From UBA6921 sp964532385 (GTDB lineage Bacteria; Pseudomonadota; Gammaproteobacteria; SG8-11): a DNA stretch of 64,000 bases. Below, piece after piece: positions 52,477 to 61,833 of this stretch; the stretch's first letter is position 1; each line of letters opens with the position of its first letter. The stretch spans positions 37,863-101,862 of the forward strand of contig CAZHHW010000001.1 of NCBI GenBank assembly GCA_964532385.1. Reading direction: 5' to 3'. The translations under genes and the position numbers were made by a program. The notes beneath the pieces were generated by a model. That model searched no databases, was not told the origin of the DNA, and saw nothing but the letters and a program-made list of their open reading frames with translations.

Positions 52477-53350
52477 TGTCACTATCGATCAGGCGGCGGG
52501 TTTGCGCCGTATTGTCAAGCCACGGCCCGTGCGTGTCATCGCGGTCACCAGCGGCAAAGGCGGTGTCGGCAAAACCAATATCTCGGTCAACCTCGGGATT
52601 GCGCTTGCGCAGGAAGGCAAAGAAGTCATGCTGATGGACGCCGACTTCGGTTTGGCCAACGTCGATGTCATGCTGGGCTTGCATCCCGCCTATAACCTTT
52701 CGCATGTAATCAATGGCGAGCGTACACTCGAAGAGGTGATTGTCACCGGCCCTTCCGGTCTGCGCGTAGTACCGGCGTCTTCCGGAGTCAAGAAGATGGC
52801 CGAGCTGGACGTCACCCAGCACGCCGGCGTCATCCGCGCGTTCAGCGAACTGAGCCATGAGCTGGATGTGCTGATCATCGATACGGCGGCGGGAATTTCC
52901 GAAAGCGTAGTGAGCTACGCGCGCGCCGCGCAGGAAGTCGTGGTGGTGGTGTGCGACGAGCCCGCATCGATCACCGATGCTTACGCGCTGATCAAATTGC
53001 TCAACCGCGATTATGGAATCAATCGCTTTCGCATTCTCGCGAACATGGTATTAAGCGCCCAGGAAGGCCGCAATCTGTTTCAAAAACTGACGGCCGTTAC
53101 CGACCGTTATCTGGATCTCGCCATGGATTTCATGGGGGCAATTCCGCACGACGACTATCTGAAGAAAGCAGTTCAGAAGCAGCGTGCCGTAGTAGACGCA
53201 TACCCGCGCAGCAAGGCGGCCTTAGCATTCAAGAAACTCGCGCAAAAGACAGACCACTGGCCACTGCCATCCAGCGCGGGCGGACATCTTGAGTTTTTTG
53301 TGGAACGGTTAATCATGGCCAGTCAACATGTGGGGAGTGAACTTCGATGA
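52463..53350 (+). CDS. flhG: Flagellar number regulator FlhG (FleN), MinD-type ATPase
   Basis: 295 residues. The N-terminal activation helix IDQAAGLRRI (DQAxxLR) is diagnostic of FlhG, which stimulates FlhF GTPase. The deviant Walker A is VTSGKGGVGKTNISVNLG, followed by MLMDADFGLANVDVMLGLHP and LIIDTAAGISESV. The C-terminus has the membrane-binding amphipathic helix region (FFVERLIMASQHV). It limits flagellar number through FlhF and, in Pseudomonas, through FleQ. Confidence 0.96.
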   Translation: MLMSDVTIDQAAGLRRIVKPRPVRVIAVTSGKGGVGKTNISVNLGIALAQEGKEVMLMDADFGLANVDVMLGLHPAYNLSHVINGERTLEEVIVTGPSGLRVVPASSGVKKMAELDVTQHAGVIRAFSELSHELDVLIIDTAAGISESVVSYARAAQEVVVVVCDEPASITDAYALIKLLNRDYGINRFRILANMVLSAQEGRNLFQKLTAVTDRYLDLAMDFMGAIPHDDYLKKAVQKQRAVVDAYPRSKAALAFKKLAQKTDHWPLPSSAGGHLEFFVERLIMASQHVGSELR

Positions 53351-54090
53351 GCGCCGCTGCGAAGTATGTAAAGACCCAGACTCAAATCAGCAAGAAAAGT
53401 AAAAAAGACACTTTGACCGTGCAGAAGTATGCGCCGTTGGTCAAACGTATCGCCTATCACCTGATCAGCCGTTTGCCGCCCAGCGTGCAACCGGACGATC
53501 TCATCCAGGCCGGCATGATCGGCCTGCTGGAAGCGGCTAGAAATTACAATGCCAATCAGGGTGCCAGTTTTGAAACCTATGCCGGCATACGCATTCGGGG
53601 GGCAATGCTTGACGAAATACGCAAGAACGATTGGGCGCCGCGCTCCGTGCATCGCAAGGCGCGCATGGTGGCCGAAGTCGTGCGCGATATTGAAAATCGC
53701 ACCGGCCGCGACGCGCGCGATCATGAAATCGCCGAAGCCATGGGTCTGACGTTGGAGGAGTATCACCAGATTTTGCAGGATTCCAACGGCCACAAGATCT
53801 TCAGCTTCGAGGATCTGGGCGTCGACGACGACTGTATGTCGGTGGGCATGAACGAGCATCTGCCAGGTCCGCTGGAAGGGCTGCAACGCGAGGACTTCAA
53901 GCGCAATTTGTCGCAGGCCATTGCCGGTTTGCCGGAGCGTGAACGTCTGGTCATGTCGCTGTATTACGACAAAGAACTAAACCTTCGCGAGATTGGTGCC
54001 GTAATAGGGGTGAGCGAATCTCGCGTCAGTCAAATCCACAGTCAGGCTGTTATTCGTTTGCAAGCGCGCTTGAATCCCTGGACTACCTGA
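53347..54090 (+). CDS. fliA: Flagellar sigma factor FliA (sigma-28)
   Basis: 247 residues. Region 2: YAPLVKRIAYHLISRLPPSV, QPDDLIQAGMIGLLEAARNY, YAGIRIRGAMLDEIRKNDWA. Region 3: RKARMVAEVVRDIENRTGRD. Region 4: LPERERLVMSLYYDKELNLR, EIGAVIGVSESRVSQIHSQA. It directs late flagellar and chemotaxis genes. It overlaps the flhG stop by 4 bp. In Pseudomonas-type systems it is held by FlgM. Confidence 0.97.
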   Translation: MSAAAKYVKTQTQISKKSKKDTLTVQKYAPLVKRIAYHLISRLPPSVQPDDLIQAGMIGLLEAARNYNANQGASFETYAGIRIRGAMLDEIRKNDWAPRSVHRKARMVAEVVRDIENRTGRDARDHEIAEAMGLTLEEYHQILQDSNGHKIFSFEDLGVDDDCMSVGMNEHLPGPLEGLQREDFKRNLSQAIAGLPERERLVMSLYYDKELNLREIGAVIGVSESRVSQIHSQAVIRLQARLNPWTT

Positions 54091-54169
54091 TTACCGCGAA
54101 TCGCAGGATTGCAACACCGTACGAAAAAATCCAGGCGAGAAATGTCGCGGGGTTGATTGGAGGCTTACC

Positions 54170-54562
54170 TTGGACAAAAACATGAAAATCCTGATCGTGG
54201 ACGACTTTTCCACGATGCGCCGGATTATCAAAAATCTGTTACGTGATCTCGGCTTCAATAACACGGCCGAAGCCGACGACGGCAAGACCGCATTACCGAT
54301 GCTCAAGACCGGCGAGTTCCAGTTTCTGGTGACCGACTGGAACATGCCCGGCATGCAAGGCATCGACCTGCTGAAAGCGGTGCGTTCCGAAGAAAATATC
54401 AAGACCCTGCCGGTATTGATGGTGACCGCCGAGCAAAAACGCGAGCAAATCGTGGCCGCGGCCGAGGCGGGCGTCAACGGTTACATCGTCAAGCCGTTCA
54501 CCGCAGCGACGCTCAAGGAGAAAATCGACAAGATTTTCCAGCGTTTAGAAGGCGGCGCATAA
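54170..54562 (+). CDS. cheY: Chemotaxis response regulator CheY
   Basis: 130 residues from a TTG at 54170; GGAGG at 54159-54163 is six bases before it and too far from the ATG at 54182, so the TTG is favoured. Text: MKILIVDDFSTMRRIIKNLL (acidic pair), LVTDWNMPGMQGIDLLKAV (phospho-Asp), LMVTAEQKRE (Thr), VNGYIVKPFTAATL (Lys). Sequence is close to Pseudomonas CheY. CheY-P binds FliM to change rotation. Confidence 0.96.
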   Translation: MDKNMKILIVDDFSTMRRIIKNLLRDLGFNNTAEADDGKTALPMLKTGEFQFLVTDWNMPGMQGIDLLKAVRSEENIKTLPVLMVTAEQKREQIVAAAEAGVNGYIVKPFTAATLKEKIDKIFQRLEGGA

Positions 54563-54583
54563 CAACACTGAAGGGAAAAACTC

Positions 54584-55327
54584 ATGACGGTGGAAACGGT
54601 AATCAACGATCAGGTGCTGGCAACTGCCGAACGCTTGATCGTGGAGATGCGCTGCGGCAACGAAGATCAGGCCGCCAAGGCACTGGACGAACTGGTGCGC
54701 GCGCGCGAGGTCAGCCTGTTTCAGGAATTGGGTAAATTGACGCGCGAATTTCACGACGCGCTGGCCAGCTTTCGCGTCGATTCGCGCGTTTCCGATCTGG
54801 CGGAAAAAGATATCCCCGATGCGCGCGAACGCTTGAATCATGTGATTACGATGACGCAAAACGCGGCCGACCGCACCATGAGCGCGGTCGAGCATTCGGT
54901 TCCGCTGGTCGACGATATCGCCAAAGTCGCGGCGGATTTGCGCGCGCAATGGCAACGCTTCCAGAAACGCGAAATGAATGCGCAGGAATTCCGTGCGCTG
55001 GCCAAAAGTATCGATACGTTTCTGGGTACCACCGAAACCAAGTCGGCCGACCTGAAAGCTAAACTCAACGAGGTGCTGATGGCGCAGGACTTCCAGGATT
55101 TGACCGGCCAGATCATCCGGCGGGTCATTACGCTGGTGGAAGATGTCGAAGCCAATCTGGTTAATCTGATCAAGCTTTCAAGTCAAAAAGTGGTACCTAA
55201 GGTGGTGCCGGTAAATCACCACGAGGCGATCAAGGCGGAAGGTCCCGTCGTGCCGGGTGTTAAAACCCAGGGTGCGGTCGCCGGGCAGGACGCGGTCGAT
55301 GATTTGCTTTTGAGTCTGGGATTCTGA
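54584..55327 (+). CDS. cheZ: CheY-P phosphatase CheZ
   Basis: 247 residues. Mostly a long four-helix hairpin. The catalytic Gln lies in VLMAQDFQDLTGQIIRRVIT, with the Asp that holds Mg in the same motif. The C-terminal CheY-binding tail ends AVDDLLLSLGF. Starts 22 bp after cheY, with AAGGGAAAAA upstream of the ATG. Confidence 0.95.
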   Translation: MTVETVINDQVLATAERLIVEMRCGNEDQAAKALDELVRAREVSLFQELGKLTREFHDALASFRVDSRVSDLAEKDIPDARERLNHVITMTQNAADRTMSAVEHSVPLVDDIAKVAADLRAQWQRFQKREMNAQEFRALAKSIDTFLGTTETKSADLKAKLNEVLMAQDFQDLTGQIIRRVITLVEDVEANLVNLIKLSSQKVVPKVVPVNHHEAIKAEGPVVPGVKTQGAVAGQDAVDDLLLSLGF

Positions 55328-55337
55328 GGTAGCGGCA

Positions 55338-57449
55338 ATGGCATTCGAAGCTGACGAAGAAATACTGCAAGACTTTCTGGTCGAGGCAGGCGAGATACTC
55401 GAGCAGCTTAACGGCCAGCTGGTGGAGCTGGAGAATCGTCCCGCCGACAAGGATTTGCTCAATACCGTATTTCGCGGTTTTCATACCATCAAGGGCGGCG
55501 GAAGCTTTCTTAATCTGAGTGCAATTGTCGCGATCTGCCACCGGGCGGAAGACGTCTTCAATACCTTGCGCAACGGCCAGCGCCGCGTCGATGCGGCCTT
55601 GATGGACGCCATCTTGCCTGTGCTTGACATATTGAACGGACAGTTCGTGCAGTTGCGCGCCCGTGAAGAGCCCTCGGCCGCGCCGCTTAGCATGCTCGAA
55701 AAGCTTGAAACCTTCGCTATGCCGGAGGCCGCGCCGTCGGTCCAGGCGGTCGCGGCGGATGACATTACCGACGCCGAGTTCGACCAGTTGCTGGATAACG
55801 CACAGTCCGCGAAACCGCCGCTGGCCGCTGCGCCGCCCAGCAGCGATGAAATCAGCGAAGCTGAGTTCGACTCGCTGCTGGATAAATTACATACGGGCGC
55901 GGCCGCGCCGTCCGGCGCAAAAACCAGTCCGCCGCCGCTTGCGCCCTCTCCTGCGCCTCCTGCAACTGCGGCGGGCAACAGCGTTAAAGCCTCGGATGAA
56001 ATCACCGACGACGAATTCGAAAATTTACTGGATCAATTCCACAGTAAAACGATTTCGCCCGCCGCTCCCGCATTTGCCGCGCCCAAGACGCCGTCGCCGG
56101 TAGCCGCCGCCGTGCCGCCGCCCAAGCCGGCGGAGCCGCCCAAAGACATGAAGCTGAAATTGGTGGAACCGCCCAAACAGGCAGCGGCGATCTATCATGA
56201 AGAGCCACATGAAGACAAATCAGAAGCGCTGCGCGGCGGGGATGACAAAACCGCGAAAGCCAAAGAAGCGGCCGCCGCCGATACCACCGTGCGGGTCGAT
56301 ACCAAACGGCTCGACCAGATCATGAATCTGGTGGGGGAGCTGGTTTTGGTGCGTAACCGGCTGTCAACCCTGGAGGCATCGCGGCGCGACGAGGAAATGG
56401 CCAAGGTCATTTCCAATCTGGATGTGGTGACGGCTGATTTGCAGGCGGCGGTCATGAAAACGCGCATGCAGCCCATCAAAAAAGTATTCGGGCGCTTCCC
56501 GCGCGTGGTACGCGATCTGGCCCGCAGCCTGAACAAAGAAGTGAATCTTGAATTGCACGGCGAAGAAACCGATCTTGACAAAAATCTGGTCGAAGCCCTG
56601 GCCGACCCGCTTGTGCATCTGGTGCGCAACGCGGTGGATCACGGTATCGAAATGCCGGACGAGCGCGCGCGCCAAGGTAAAACACGCGCCGGGACCATTT
56701 CCCTGGCGGCGCGCCAGGAAGGCGATCATATTTTATTGACCATCGAGGATGACGGTGGCGGCATGGACCCCAATGTATTGCGGAACAAAGCCGTGGAAAA
56801 AGGCGTATTGACGCAGGATGTGGCGGATCGTCTCACCGACAACGAATGTTTCAATCTGATTTTCCTGCCGGGCTTTTCGACCAAGGAAAAAATCTCCGAT
56901 ATTTCCGGCCGCGGCGTCGGCATGGATGTTGTCAAGACCCGCATCGCCCAGCTCAACGGCGTGGTCGAGATATTTTCGCAGCGCGGCAAGGGCACCACGC
57001 TTTCGATCAAGGTTCCGTTGACGCTCGCCATCATGCCTACGCTAATGGTGAAGCTCAAAGATCAAACCTTCGCCTTGCCGCTGGTCAATGTCAGTGAAAT
57101 CCTGCATCTGGATCTGCGCTTGACCAATGTGGTCGACGGGCAATTGGTCATCATGGTGCGTGAACGCGCCTTGCCGCTGTTTTATCTGCGCCATTGGCTC
57201 GCGCACGGCGGCAGCGGCGATGATTTACCGGAAATGGGACACGTCGTGGTGGTCACGGTCGGCGCGATGAAAGTCGGTTTCATCGTCGATCATCTGGTCG
57301 GCCAGGAAGAAGTTGTGATCAAGCCCCTGGGTGCGATGTTGCAGGGCACCAAGGGATTGTCCGGCGCGACCATCACCGGCGATGGCCGCATCGCCTTGAT
57401 TTTGGATGTTCCGGAGTTGATGCGTGCTTACGCATCCCGCGCTGCCTAA
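55338..57449 (+). CDS. cheA: Chemotaxis histidine kinase CheA
   Basis: 703 residues. The P1 HPt site is His49 (VFRGFHTIKGGGSFL). The linker replaces the usual P2 with a Pro/Ala-rich stretch holding three copies of one acidic motif: DDITDAEFDQLLD (141-153), DEISEAEFDSLLD (170-182) and DEITDDEFENLLD (220-232). The dimerisation, ATPase (HLVRNAVDHGIEMPDER, IEDDGGGMDPN, SGRGVGMDVVKTRIAQLNG) and CheW-like domains are intact. The linker motifs lie where the LID region of Vibrio CheA binds ParP. It autophosphorylates and passes phosphate to CheY and CheB. Confidence 0.97.
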   Translation: MAFEADEEILQDFLVEAGEILEQLNGQLVELENRPADKDLLNTVFRGFHTIKGGGSFLNLSAIVAICHRAEDVFNTLRNGQRRVDAALMDAILPVLDILNGQFVQLRAREEPSAAPLSMLEKLETFAMPEAAPSVQAVAADDITDAEFDQLLDNAQSAKPPLAAAPPSSDEISEAEFDSLLDKLHTGAAAPSGAKTSPPPLAPSPAPPATAAGNSVKASDEITDDEFENLLDQFHSKTISPAAPAFAAPKTPSPVAAAVPPPKPAEPPKDMKLKLVEPPKQAAAIYHEEPHEDKSEALRGGDDKTAKAKEAAAADTTVRVDTKRLDQIMNLVGELVLVRNRLSTLEASRRDEEMAKVISNLDVVTADLQAAVMKTRMQPIKKVFGRFPRVVRDLARSLNKEVNLELHGEETDLDKNLVEALADPLVHLVRNAVDHGIEMPDERARQGKTRAGTISLAARQEGDHILLTIEDDGGGMDPNVLRNKAVEKGVLTQDVADRLTDNECFNLIFLPGFSTKEKISDISGRGVGMDVVKTRIAQLNGVVEIFSQRGKGTTLSIKVPLTLAIMPTLMVKLKDQTFALPLVNVSEILHLDLRLTNVVDGQLVIMVRERALPLFYLRHWLAHGGSGDDLPEMGHVVVVTVGAMKVGFIVDHLVGQEEVVIKPLGAMLQGTKGLSGATITGDGRIALILDVPELMRAYASRAA

Positions 57450-57459
57450 GGGTGTTTAC

Positions 57460-58572
57460 ATGAAAGTGCGCGTGCTGGTGGTCGACGATTCCAAGTTCTT
57501 CCGGCGCCGCGTTACCGAGATTATCAATGCCAGCCCCGATCTTGAAGTCGTCGGGGTCGCGGAAAATGGCGAACAGGCCCTCCAGAAAGTTCTCGAACTT
57601 AAGCCCGATGTCATCACCATGGATATTGAAATGCCGGTGATGGACGGGATCAGCGCGGTGCGCCGCATCATGGCGCAGCGGCCCACACCGGTGGTGATGT
57701 TCTCGTCGCTCACCAGTGAAGGCGCCAAGGCGACACTGGATGCATTGGAAGCGGGCGCGGCGGATTTTTTGCCTAAACGGTTTGAAGATATCGCACGTGA
57801 TAGAGATCAGGCCAAGCGCCTGTTGTGCGAAAAAGTGCACGCGCTGGGTAAGCGTGGCCTGACGCAACCCGCCTTCCGCGCCTCAGCGCTACCTGCACCC
57901 GCACCTCTCAAACCCGCCGCCGCGCCGGTGGTGCAAACCTCGTTAAAACCAAAACCGCATGCGGAGGTTGCCGCGGAAAAACATTTCTCGCCGAAGAAGA
58001 GCGCAATCAAATTGTTGTTGATCGGCACCTCCACCGGCGGGCCGCTCGCCTTGCAGAAAGTATTAACGCTATTGCCGAAAAACTTTCCCGTGCCGGTGCT
58101 GGTCGTGCAGCATATGCCGGGAACATTTACCCCGGCGTTTTCGCAACGTCTCGACCAAGTCTGCAACGTCCACGTCAAAGAGGCCGCGGATGGCGATGTA
58201 TTAATGCCGGGCAGTGTGTATATCGCACCCGGCGGGCGCCAGATGATTCTCGATGCGCGCGCCTTAGCGCCCACCTTGCGGATTAGCGCCGGCGATCCAA
58301 GTCTTAACTACAAACCTTCCGTGGATGTCACGTTCAGCTCCGTCAGCGCCAGCTTCTCGGGGGCGGTGCTGGCCATCATCATGACCGGCATGGGCGCGGA
58401 CGGCCGCGAAGGTGTGCGTGCGCTCAAGGCCAAGGGCGCCGAGGTGTGGGCGCAGGACGAAAAATCCTGCGTGGTCTACGGCATGCCGGCCGCGATTGTC
58501 GATGCGGGCCTGGCCGATCGTGTCTACGATCTGGGATCTATCGGCGAAAACATCCTCCTTAAGGTGATGTAA
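57460..58572 (+). CDS. cheB: Protein-glutamate methylesterase CheB
   Basis: 370 residues from the ATG at 57460; an earlier in-frame start at 57424 would overlap cheA. Receiver domain: VRVLVVDDSKFFRRRV, VITMDIEMPVMDGISAV. Effector: LLIGTSTGGPLALQKVLTLL (Ser), VVQHMPGTFTPAFSQRL (His), AIIMTGMGADGREGVRALKA (Asp). Removes methyl groups from receptors for adaptation; no cheR is present in the window. Stop directly abuts motC. Confidence 0.95.
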   Translation: MKVRVLVVDDSKFFRRRVTEIINASPDLEVVGVAENGEQALQKVLELKPDVITMDIEMPVMDGISAVRRIMAQRPTPVVMFSSLTSEGAKATLDALEAGAADFLPKRFEDIARDRDQAKRLLCEKVHALGKRGLTQPAFRASALPAPAPLKPAAAPVVQTSLKPKPHAEVAAEKHFSPKKSAIKLLLIGTSTGGPLALQKVLTLLPKNFPVPVLVVQHMPGTFTPAFSQRLDQVCNVHVKEAADGDVLMPGSVYIAPGGRQMILDARALAPTLRISAGDPSLNYKPSVDVTFSSVSASFSGAVLAIIMTGMGADGREGVRALKAKGAEVWAQDEKSCVVYGMPAAIVDAGLADRVYDLGSIGENILLKVM

Positions 58573-59313
58573 ATGGATTTGCTCAGCATTATCGGAATCC
58601 TGCTGAGCTTCGGCGCCGTATTGGTTGGACAACAACTGGAAGGCGGGCACCTCAGTTCGCTGATCAATGGTCCGGCTATTTTGATTGTGGTGGGTGGATC
58701 GGTGGGCGCGTCCATGTTGCAGTCGCCCATGCCGGTTTTTTTCCGCAGTCTGCGCATGTTGCGCTGGATTATTTTTCCGCCGCAAGTGCGCGCCGCCGAA
58801 GCCATCGAAAAAGTCGTGAACTGGAGCAACATCGCTCGCAAAGAAGGCCTGCTCGGCCTTGAGGCGGTGGTCGAGGCCGAAGATGACATTTTCGCCAAGA
58901 AAGGGCTTCAGTTGCTGGTGGACGGCAGCGAACCGGAAGTGATTCGCGGCATTATGGAAGTGGAGCTCGATACCAAGGAGCATCACGACATCCAGGCCGC
59001 CAAGGTTTACGAAGGCATGGGCGGATATTGCCCCACCGTCGGCATCATCGGCGCGGTGTTAGGGTTGATCCATGTCATGCAAAATCTCGCCGACCCGGCC
59101 GCCTTGGGGTCGGGTATCGCCACGGCCTTCGTGGCCACCATTTACGGCGTGGGTTTGGCGAATCTGTTGCTGATCCCGATCGGCAACAAGCTCAAGGCCC
59201 TGGTCAATGTGCAAACGCAAAACCGCGCCATGATGGTCGAAGGATTGATCTCCATCGCCGAAGGCGAGAACCCGCGCAATATCGAGACCAAATTGCAGGG
59301 TTATCTGAATTAG
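58573..59313 (+). CDS. motC: Flagellar stator protein MotC (MotA family)
   Basis: 246 residues with four membrane helices (LLSIIGILLSFGAVLVGQQL; INGPAILIVVGGSVGASM; YCPTVGIIGAVLGLIHVMQN; GIATAFVATIYGVGLANLLL). The cytoplasmic loop has the rotor-facing charged residues (ARKEGLLGLEAVVEAEDD). The order cheB-motC-motD-parA is that of Pseudomonas, where MotCD is the second stator, important for swarming. The ion, proton or sodium, cannot be fixed by eye. Confidence 0.93.
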   Translation: MDLLSIIGILLSFGAVLVGQQLEGGHLSSLINGPAILIVVGGSVGASMLQSPMPVFFRSLRMLRWIIFPPQVRAAEAIEKVVNWSNIARKEGLLGLEAVVEAEDDIFAKKGLQLLVDGSEPEVIRGIMEVELDTKEHHDIQAAKVYEGMGGYCPTVGIIGAVLGLIHVMQNLADPAALGSGIATAFVATIYGVGLANLLLIPIGNKLKALVNVQTQNRAMMVEGLISIAEGENPRNIETKLQGYLN

Positions 59314-59390
59314 CGGGACGCGGGTGCCAGGTATCAATATTCCAGAGCGAAACTCCCATGCCCTTCCGTCCCTATGTCAATAACGAGAAT

Positions 59391-60275
59391 ATGTCGCGCA
59401 GAAAGAAACACGAAGAGCATGAAAATCTGGAGCGTTGGATGGTGTCCTACGCCGACTTCGTCACCTTGCTGTTCGCCTTTTTTGTGGTCATGTATTCGAT
59501 TTCTTCGATTAACGAAGGAAAGTATCGAGTATTGTCTGATTCTATTTCCAGCGCTTTCACCGGCCAGGCGGCGCCGATTAAACCAATCAAGATGGACGAA
59601 CCCATCAAGGCGCCGATCAAGGCCGTGAGCAATCGTCCACCGCCGGATAACGCGGCGCGGCCGGTGCCACCGCCGGGTGGGCTACCCGATGCCGGCGATG
59701 AACAGCAGGCGCGGGAACTGAATGGCGTTGCGGATGAACTCGATTCTGGTCTCAAAGAGCTGGTTGACCAGAATATAATTTCGGTAAAGCGCGACAAAGC
59801 CTGGGTGGAAGTGGAAATCAACACCAGCATTTTGTTTAACAGCGGCAGCGCCGGATTGCAGCCCGCGGCGATGCCGGTAATGCGCACCCTGGCAAAAATT
59901 CTGAACGAGAAAAAATACAATATCCAGGTGGAAGGCTTCACCGACAATGTTCCGATCAAGACGGAGGCCTTCCCGTCCAACTGGGAATTATCCGCCGCGC
60001 GTGCCGCAAGCGTGGTGCGCGTATTCGCCGATGACGGTATCTCCCCGCAACGACTGGTGGCTATCGGTTTCGGCGAGCACCGTCCGATTGCGGAAAACGG
60101 CAGTGAAGAAAATCGAAAAAAGAACCGCCGCGTGCGGGTGGTGATTTTGCCGCCCGGCAAAGAGGCGCGCGATGCGCAATCGCAAGTACGCATGTTTGGC
60201 GCGGCACCGGCTCAATCCGAGCCTGCCGGGTCGAAACCCGCTATCACACCCCCGGATTTTAATTTTTCCGAATAA
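59391..60275 (+). CDS. motD: Flagellar stator protein MotD (MotB family)
   Basis: 294 residues from the ATG at 59391, chosen because family members start M(A/S)RRKxxEEH; an ATG at 59358 adds 11 residues. The single membrane helix has the ion-carrying Asp in WMVSYADFVTLLFAFFVVMY. The plug and a Pro-rich linker follow. The OmpA-like peptidoglycan-binding domain has NIQVEGFTDNVPIKTE, NWELSAARAASVVRVFADDG and SEENRKKNRRVRVVIL. A clear terminator follows 26 bp after the stop. Confidence 0.92.
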   Translation: MSRRKKHEEHENLERWMVSYADFVTLLFAFFVVMYSISSINEGKYRVLSDSISSAFTGQAAPIKPIKMDEPIKAPIKAVSNRPPPDNAARPVPPPGGLPDAGDEQQARELNGVADELDSGLKELVDQNIISVKRDKAWVEVEINTSILFNSGSAGLQPAAMPVMRTLAKILNEKKYNIQVEGFTDNVPIKTEAFPSNWELSAARAASVVRVFADDGISPQRLVAIGFGEHRPIAENGSEENRKKNRRVRVVILPPGKEARDAQSQVRMFGAAPAQSEPAGSKPAITPPDFNFSE

Positions 60276-60300
60276 CGATCTGGCCCTGCTTTTGCAACTC

Positions 60301-60320
60301 CCAGCGGGGCGCTGGTTTTT
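60301..60320 (+). terminator. Rho-independent terminator after motD
   Basis: CCAGCG-GGG-CGCTGG followed by TTTTT: a six-base-pair GC stem with a three-base loop and a T run. Located between motD and the parA-type gene, so the latter probably needs its own promoter or read-through. Confidence 0.75.
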
Positions 60321-60376
60321 CGGCGCATCTGTAAATCAACGCCGGTGAATCCGTGCCGTGCGCAGGAGGTAGTCAG

Positions 60377-61213
60377 ATGAAAATCTGGGCGATTGGTAAT
60401 CAAAAGGGCGGCGTAGGCAAAACCACCAGTGCGGTCACCTTAGCGGGTATCATGGCCGCGCGCGGCTATCGTACTTTGATGGTGGATCTGGATCCGCACG
60501 GTTCGCTCACGGCGTATTTCGGGCTGGATCCGGACACGGTCGACGGCAGTGCGTATCGTTTATTTAACGATCGAGGGTTGGATCCGGCGCAGGTCGTGAC
60601 AGAGACCCGTTTTAACCGGCTTTGCATGTTGCCCGCGTCCACCGCCATGGCGACGCTCGACCGGCAATTGGGAACCCAGCAGGGTCAGGGTTTGGTGATC
60701 AGCGCCGCGCTGCGGCGGCTGCAGGGCCAGTTCGATTTCGTCGTTATCGATTGTCCGCCCACCCTCGGAATTTTGTTGGTCAACGCGTTGGCCGCCTGTG
60801 ATCATCTGATTATTCCCGTGCAGACCGAGTTTCTTGCCATGAAGGGCTTGGAGCGCATGCTGCACACGCTAAGCATGATACAACGCTCCACGCGCCGCGA
60901 TTTGCCCTACACCATCTTGCCCACCATGTTCGATCGCCGCACGCGCGCATCGCAAGACAGCCTCGATCAAATGCGCGGCAAGTACATGCTGCGTCTGGCG
61001 AGCACGGTAATTCCGGTCGATACCCACTTTCGCGATGCCAGCCGTCAAGGCGTGCCGCTGCCCCTGCGCAGCATGAGTGAACGCGGCGTGCTGGCCTATA
61101 TCGCGTTGGTCGATCAGCTCATGCCCGCCACGGCGCGGGGCGTGGGTGAAAACACCACGGAAAATGTTATTCCGCTCAACGCGCCCTACAACGAACGGTT
61201 GTTGTCATCATGA
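60377..61213 (+). CDS. ParA-family ATPase of the chemotaxis cluster (ParC-like)
   Basis: 278 residues from the ATG at 60377, with AGGAGGT at 60364-60370. Walker A: IGNQKGGVGKTTSAVTLAGI. Others: LMVDLDPHGSLTAYFGLDPD, VVIDCPPTLGILLVNALAAC and LIIPVQTEFLAMKGLERML. ParA-like proteins at this place (ParC in Vibrio, the PA1462 type in Pseudomonas) localise chemotaxis arrays to the flagellated pole. The start of the next CheW-domain gene overlaps its stop by 4 bp, as parC-parP pairs do. Confidence 0.93.
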   Translation: MKIWAIGNQKGGVGKTTSAVTLAGIMAARGYRTLMVDLDPHGSLTAYFGLDPDTVDGSAYRLFNDRGLDPAQVVTETRFNRLCMLPASTAMATLDRQLGTQQGQGLVISAALRRLQGQFDFVVIDCPPTLGILLVNALAACDHLIIPVQTEFLAMKGLERMLHTLSMIQRSTRRDLPYTILPTMFDRRTRASQDSLDQMRGKYMLRLASTVIPVDTHFRDASRQGVPLPLRSMSERGVLAYIALVDQLMPATARGVGENTTENVIPLNAPYNERLLSS

Positions 61214-61779
61214 ATCTGGAAACGCATTCCATTTGTGAAAATCAGCACCAGGCGCTGAGTAACTACCTGGAGTCGCTGTTGAGCGACGCTCCAGAATTGT
61301 CAAGCGTGGCTGAGGCGGCGCCGGCGCCGTTGCCGTTCGCCGCCGGCCCCATGTCATCGTCCGGCGCGAGTCTTAAATGTTTTGTATTTACCGTGGCCGG
61401 TTTGAAGCTGGCATTGCCGCTGGCGCGGGTGACGGAGGTTGTGGAATTTTCCGTGTGCGCGGGCCTTCCTGCGCCGCCTTCCGTGCTCGGGCAACTGCTG
61501 TATGAAAACAAGCACGTGCCGGTGCTTGATAGCGCACGCATTTTTCTGCCCAGCAGCAATGCGGTTACGGACTATCAATGGCTGGTGATCGTGGATCATG
61601 GCGGTTACGCGCTGGCGTGTGATTCGATCGAGCCCAATATGGAGATTGAACATGAGGCGGTCCGCTGGCGCACGCCCCTCACCAAACGGCGCTGGCTGGC
61701 CGGTACTTTGTTGCGGTATCGCTGCGCGTTGCTGGATGCGGATGAGGTTTACGAAGAAAGTGCCGATAACGCTGGATAG
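61210..61779 (+). CDS. CheW-domain protein, ParP-like array positioning factor
   Basis: 189 residues. An N-terminal 60-residue region is poorly conserved (YLESLLSDAPELSSVAEAAP). The CheW-like domain is KCFVFTVAGLKLALPLARVT, VLGQLLYENKHVPVLDSARI, WLVIVDHGGYALACDSIE, RRWLAGTLLRYRCALLDADE. It follows the ParA-like gene directly. In Vibrio the second gene, ParP, uses such a domain to bind the CheA linker and tether arrays to the pole. The three linker motifs in this CheA are the likely docking sites. Confidence 0.8.
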   Translation: MNLETHSICENQHQALSNYLESLLSDAPELSSVAEAAPAPLPFAAGPMSSSGASLKCFVFTVAGLKLALPLARVTEVVEFSVCAGLPAPPSVLGQLLYENKHVPVLDSARIFLPSSNAVTDYQWLVIVDHGGYALACDSIEPNMEIEHEAVRWRTPLTKRRWLAGTLLRYRCALLDADEVYEESADNAG

Positions 61780-61833
61780 AGGCTGTTTTAGTAATCCATC
61801 ACATTGATCGCAAACGTTACAAGGGAAAGTCCC

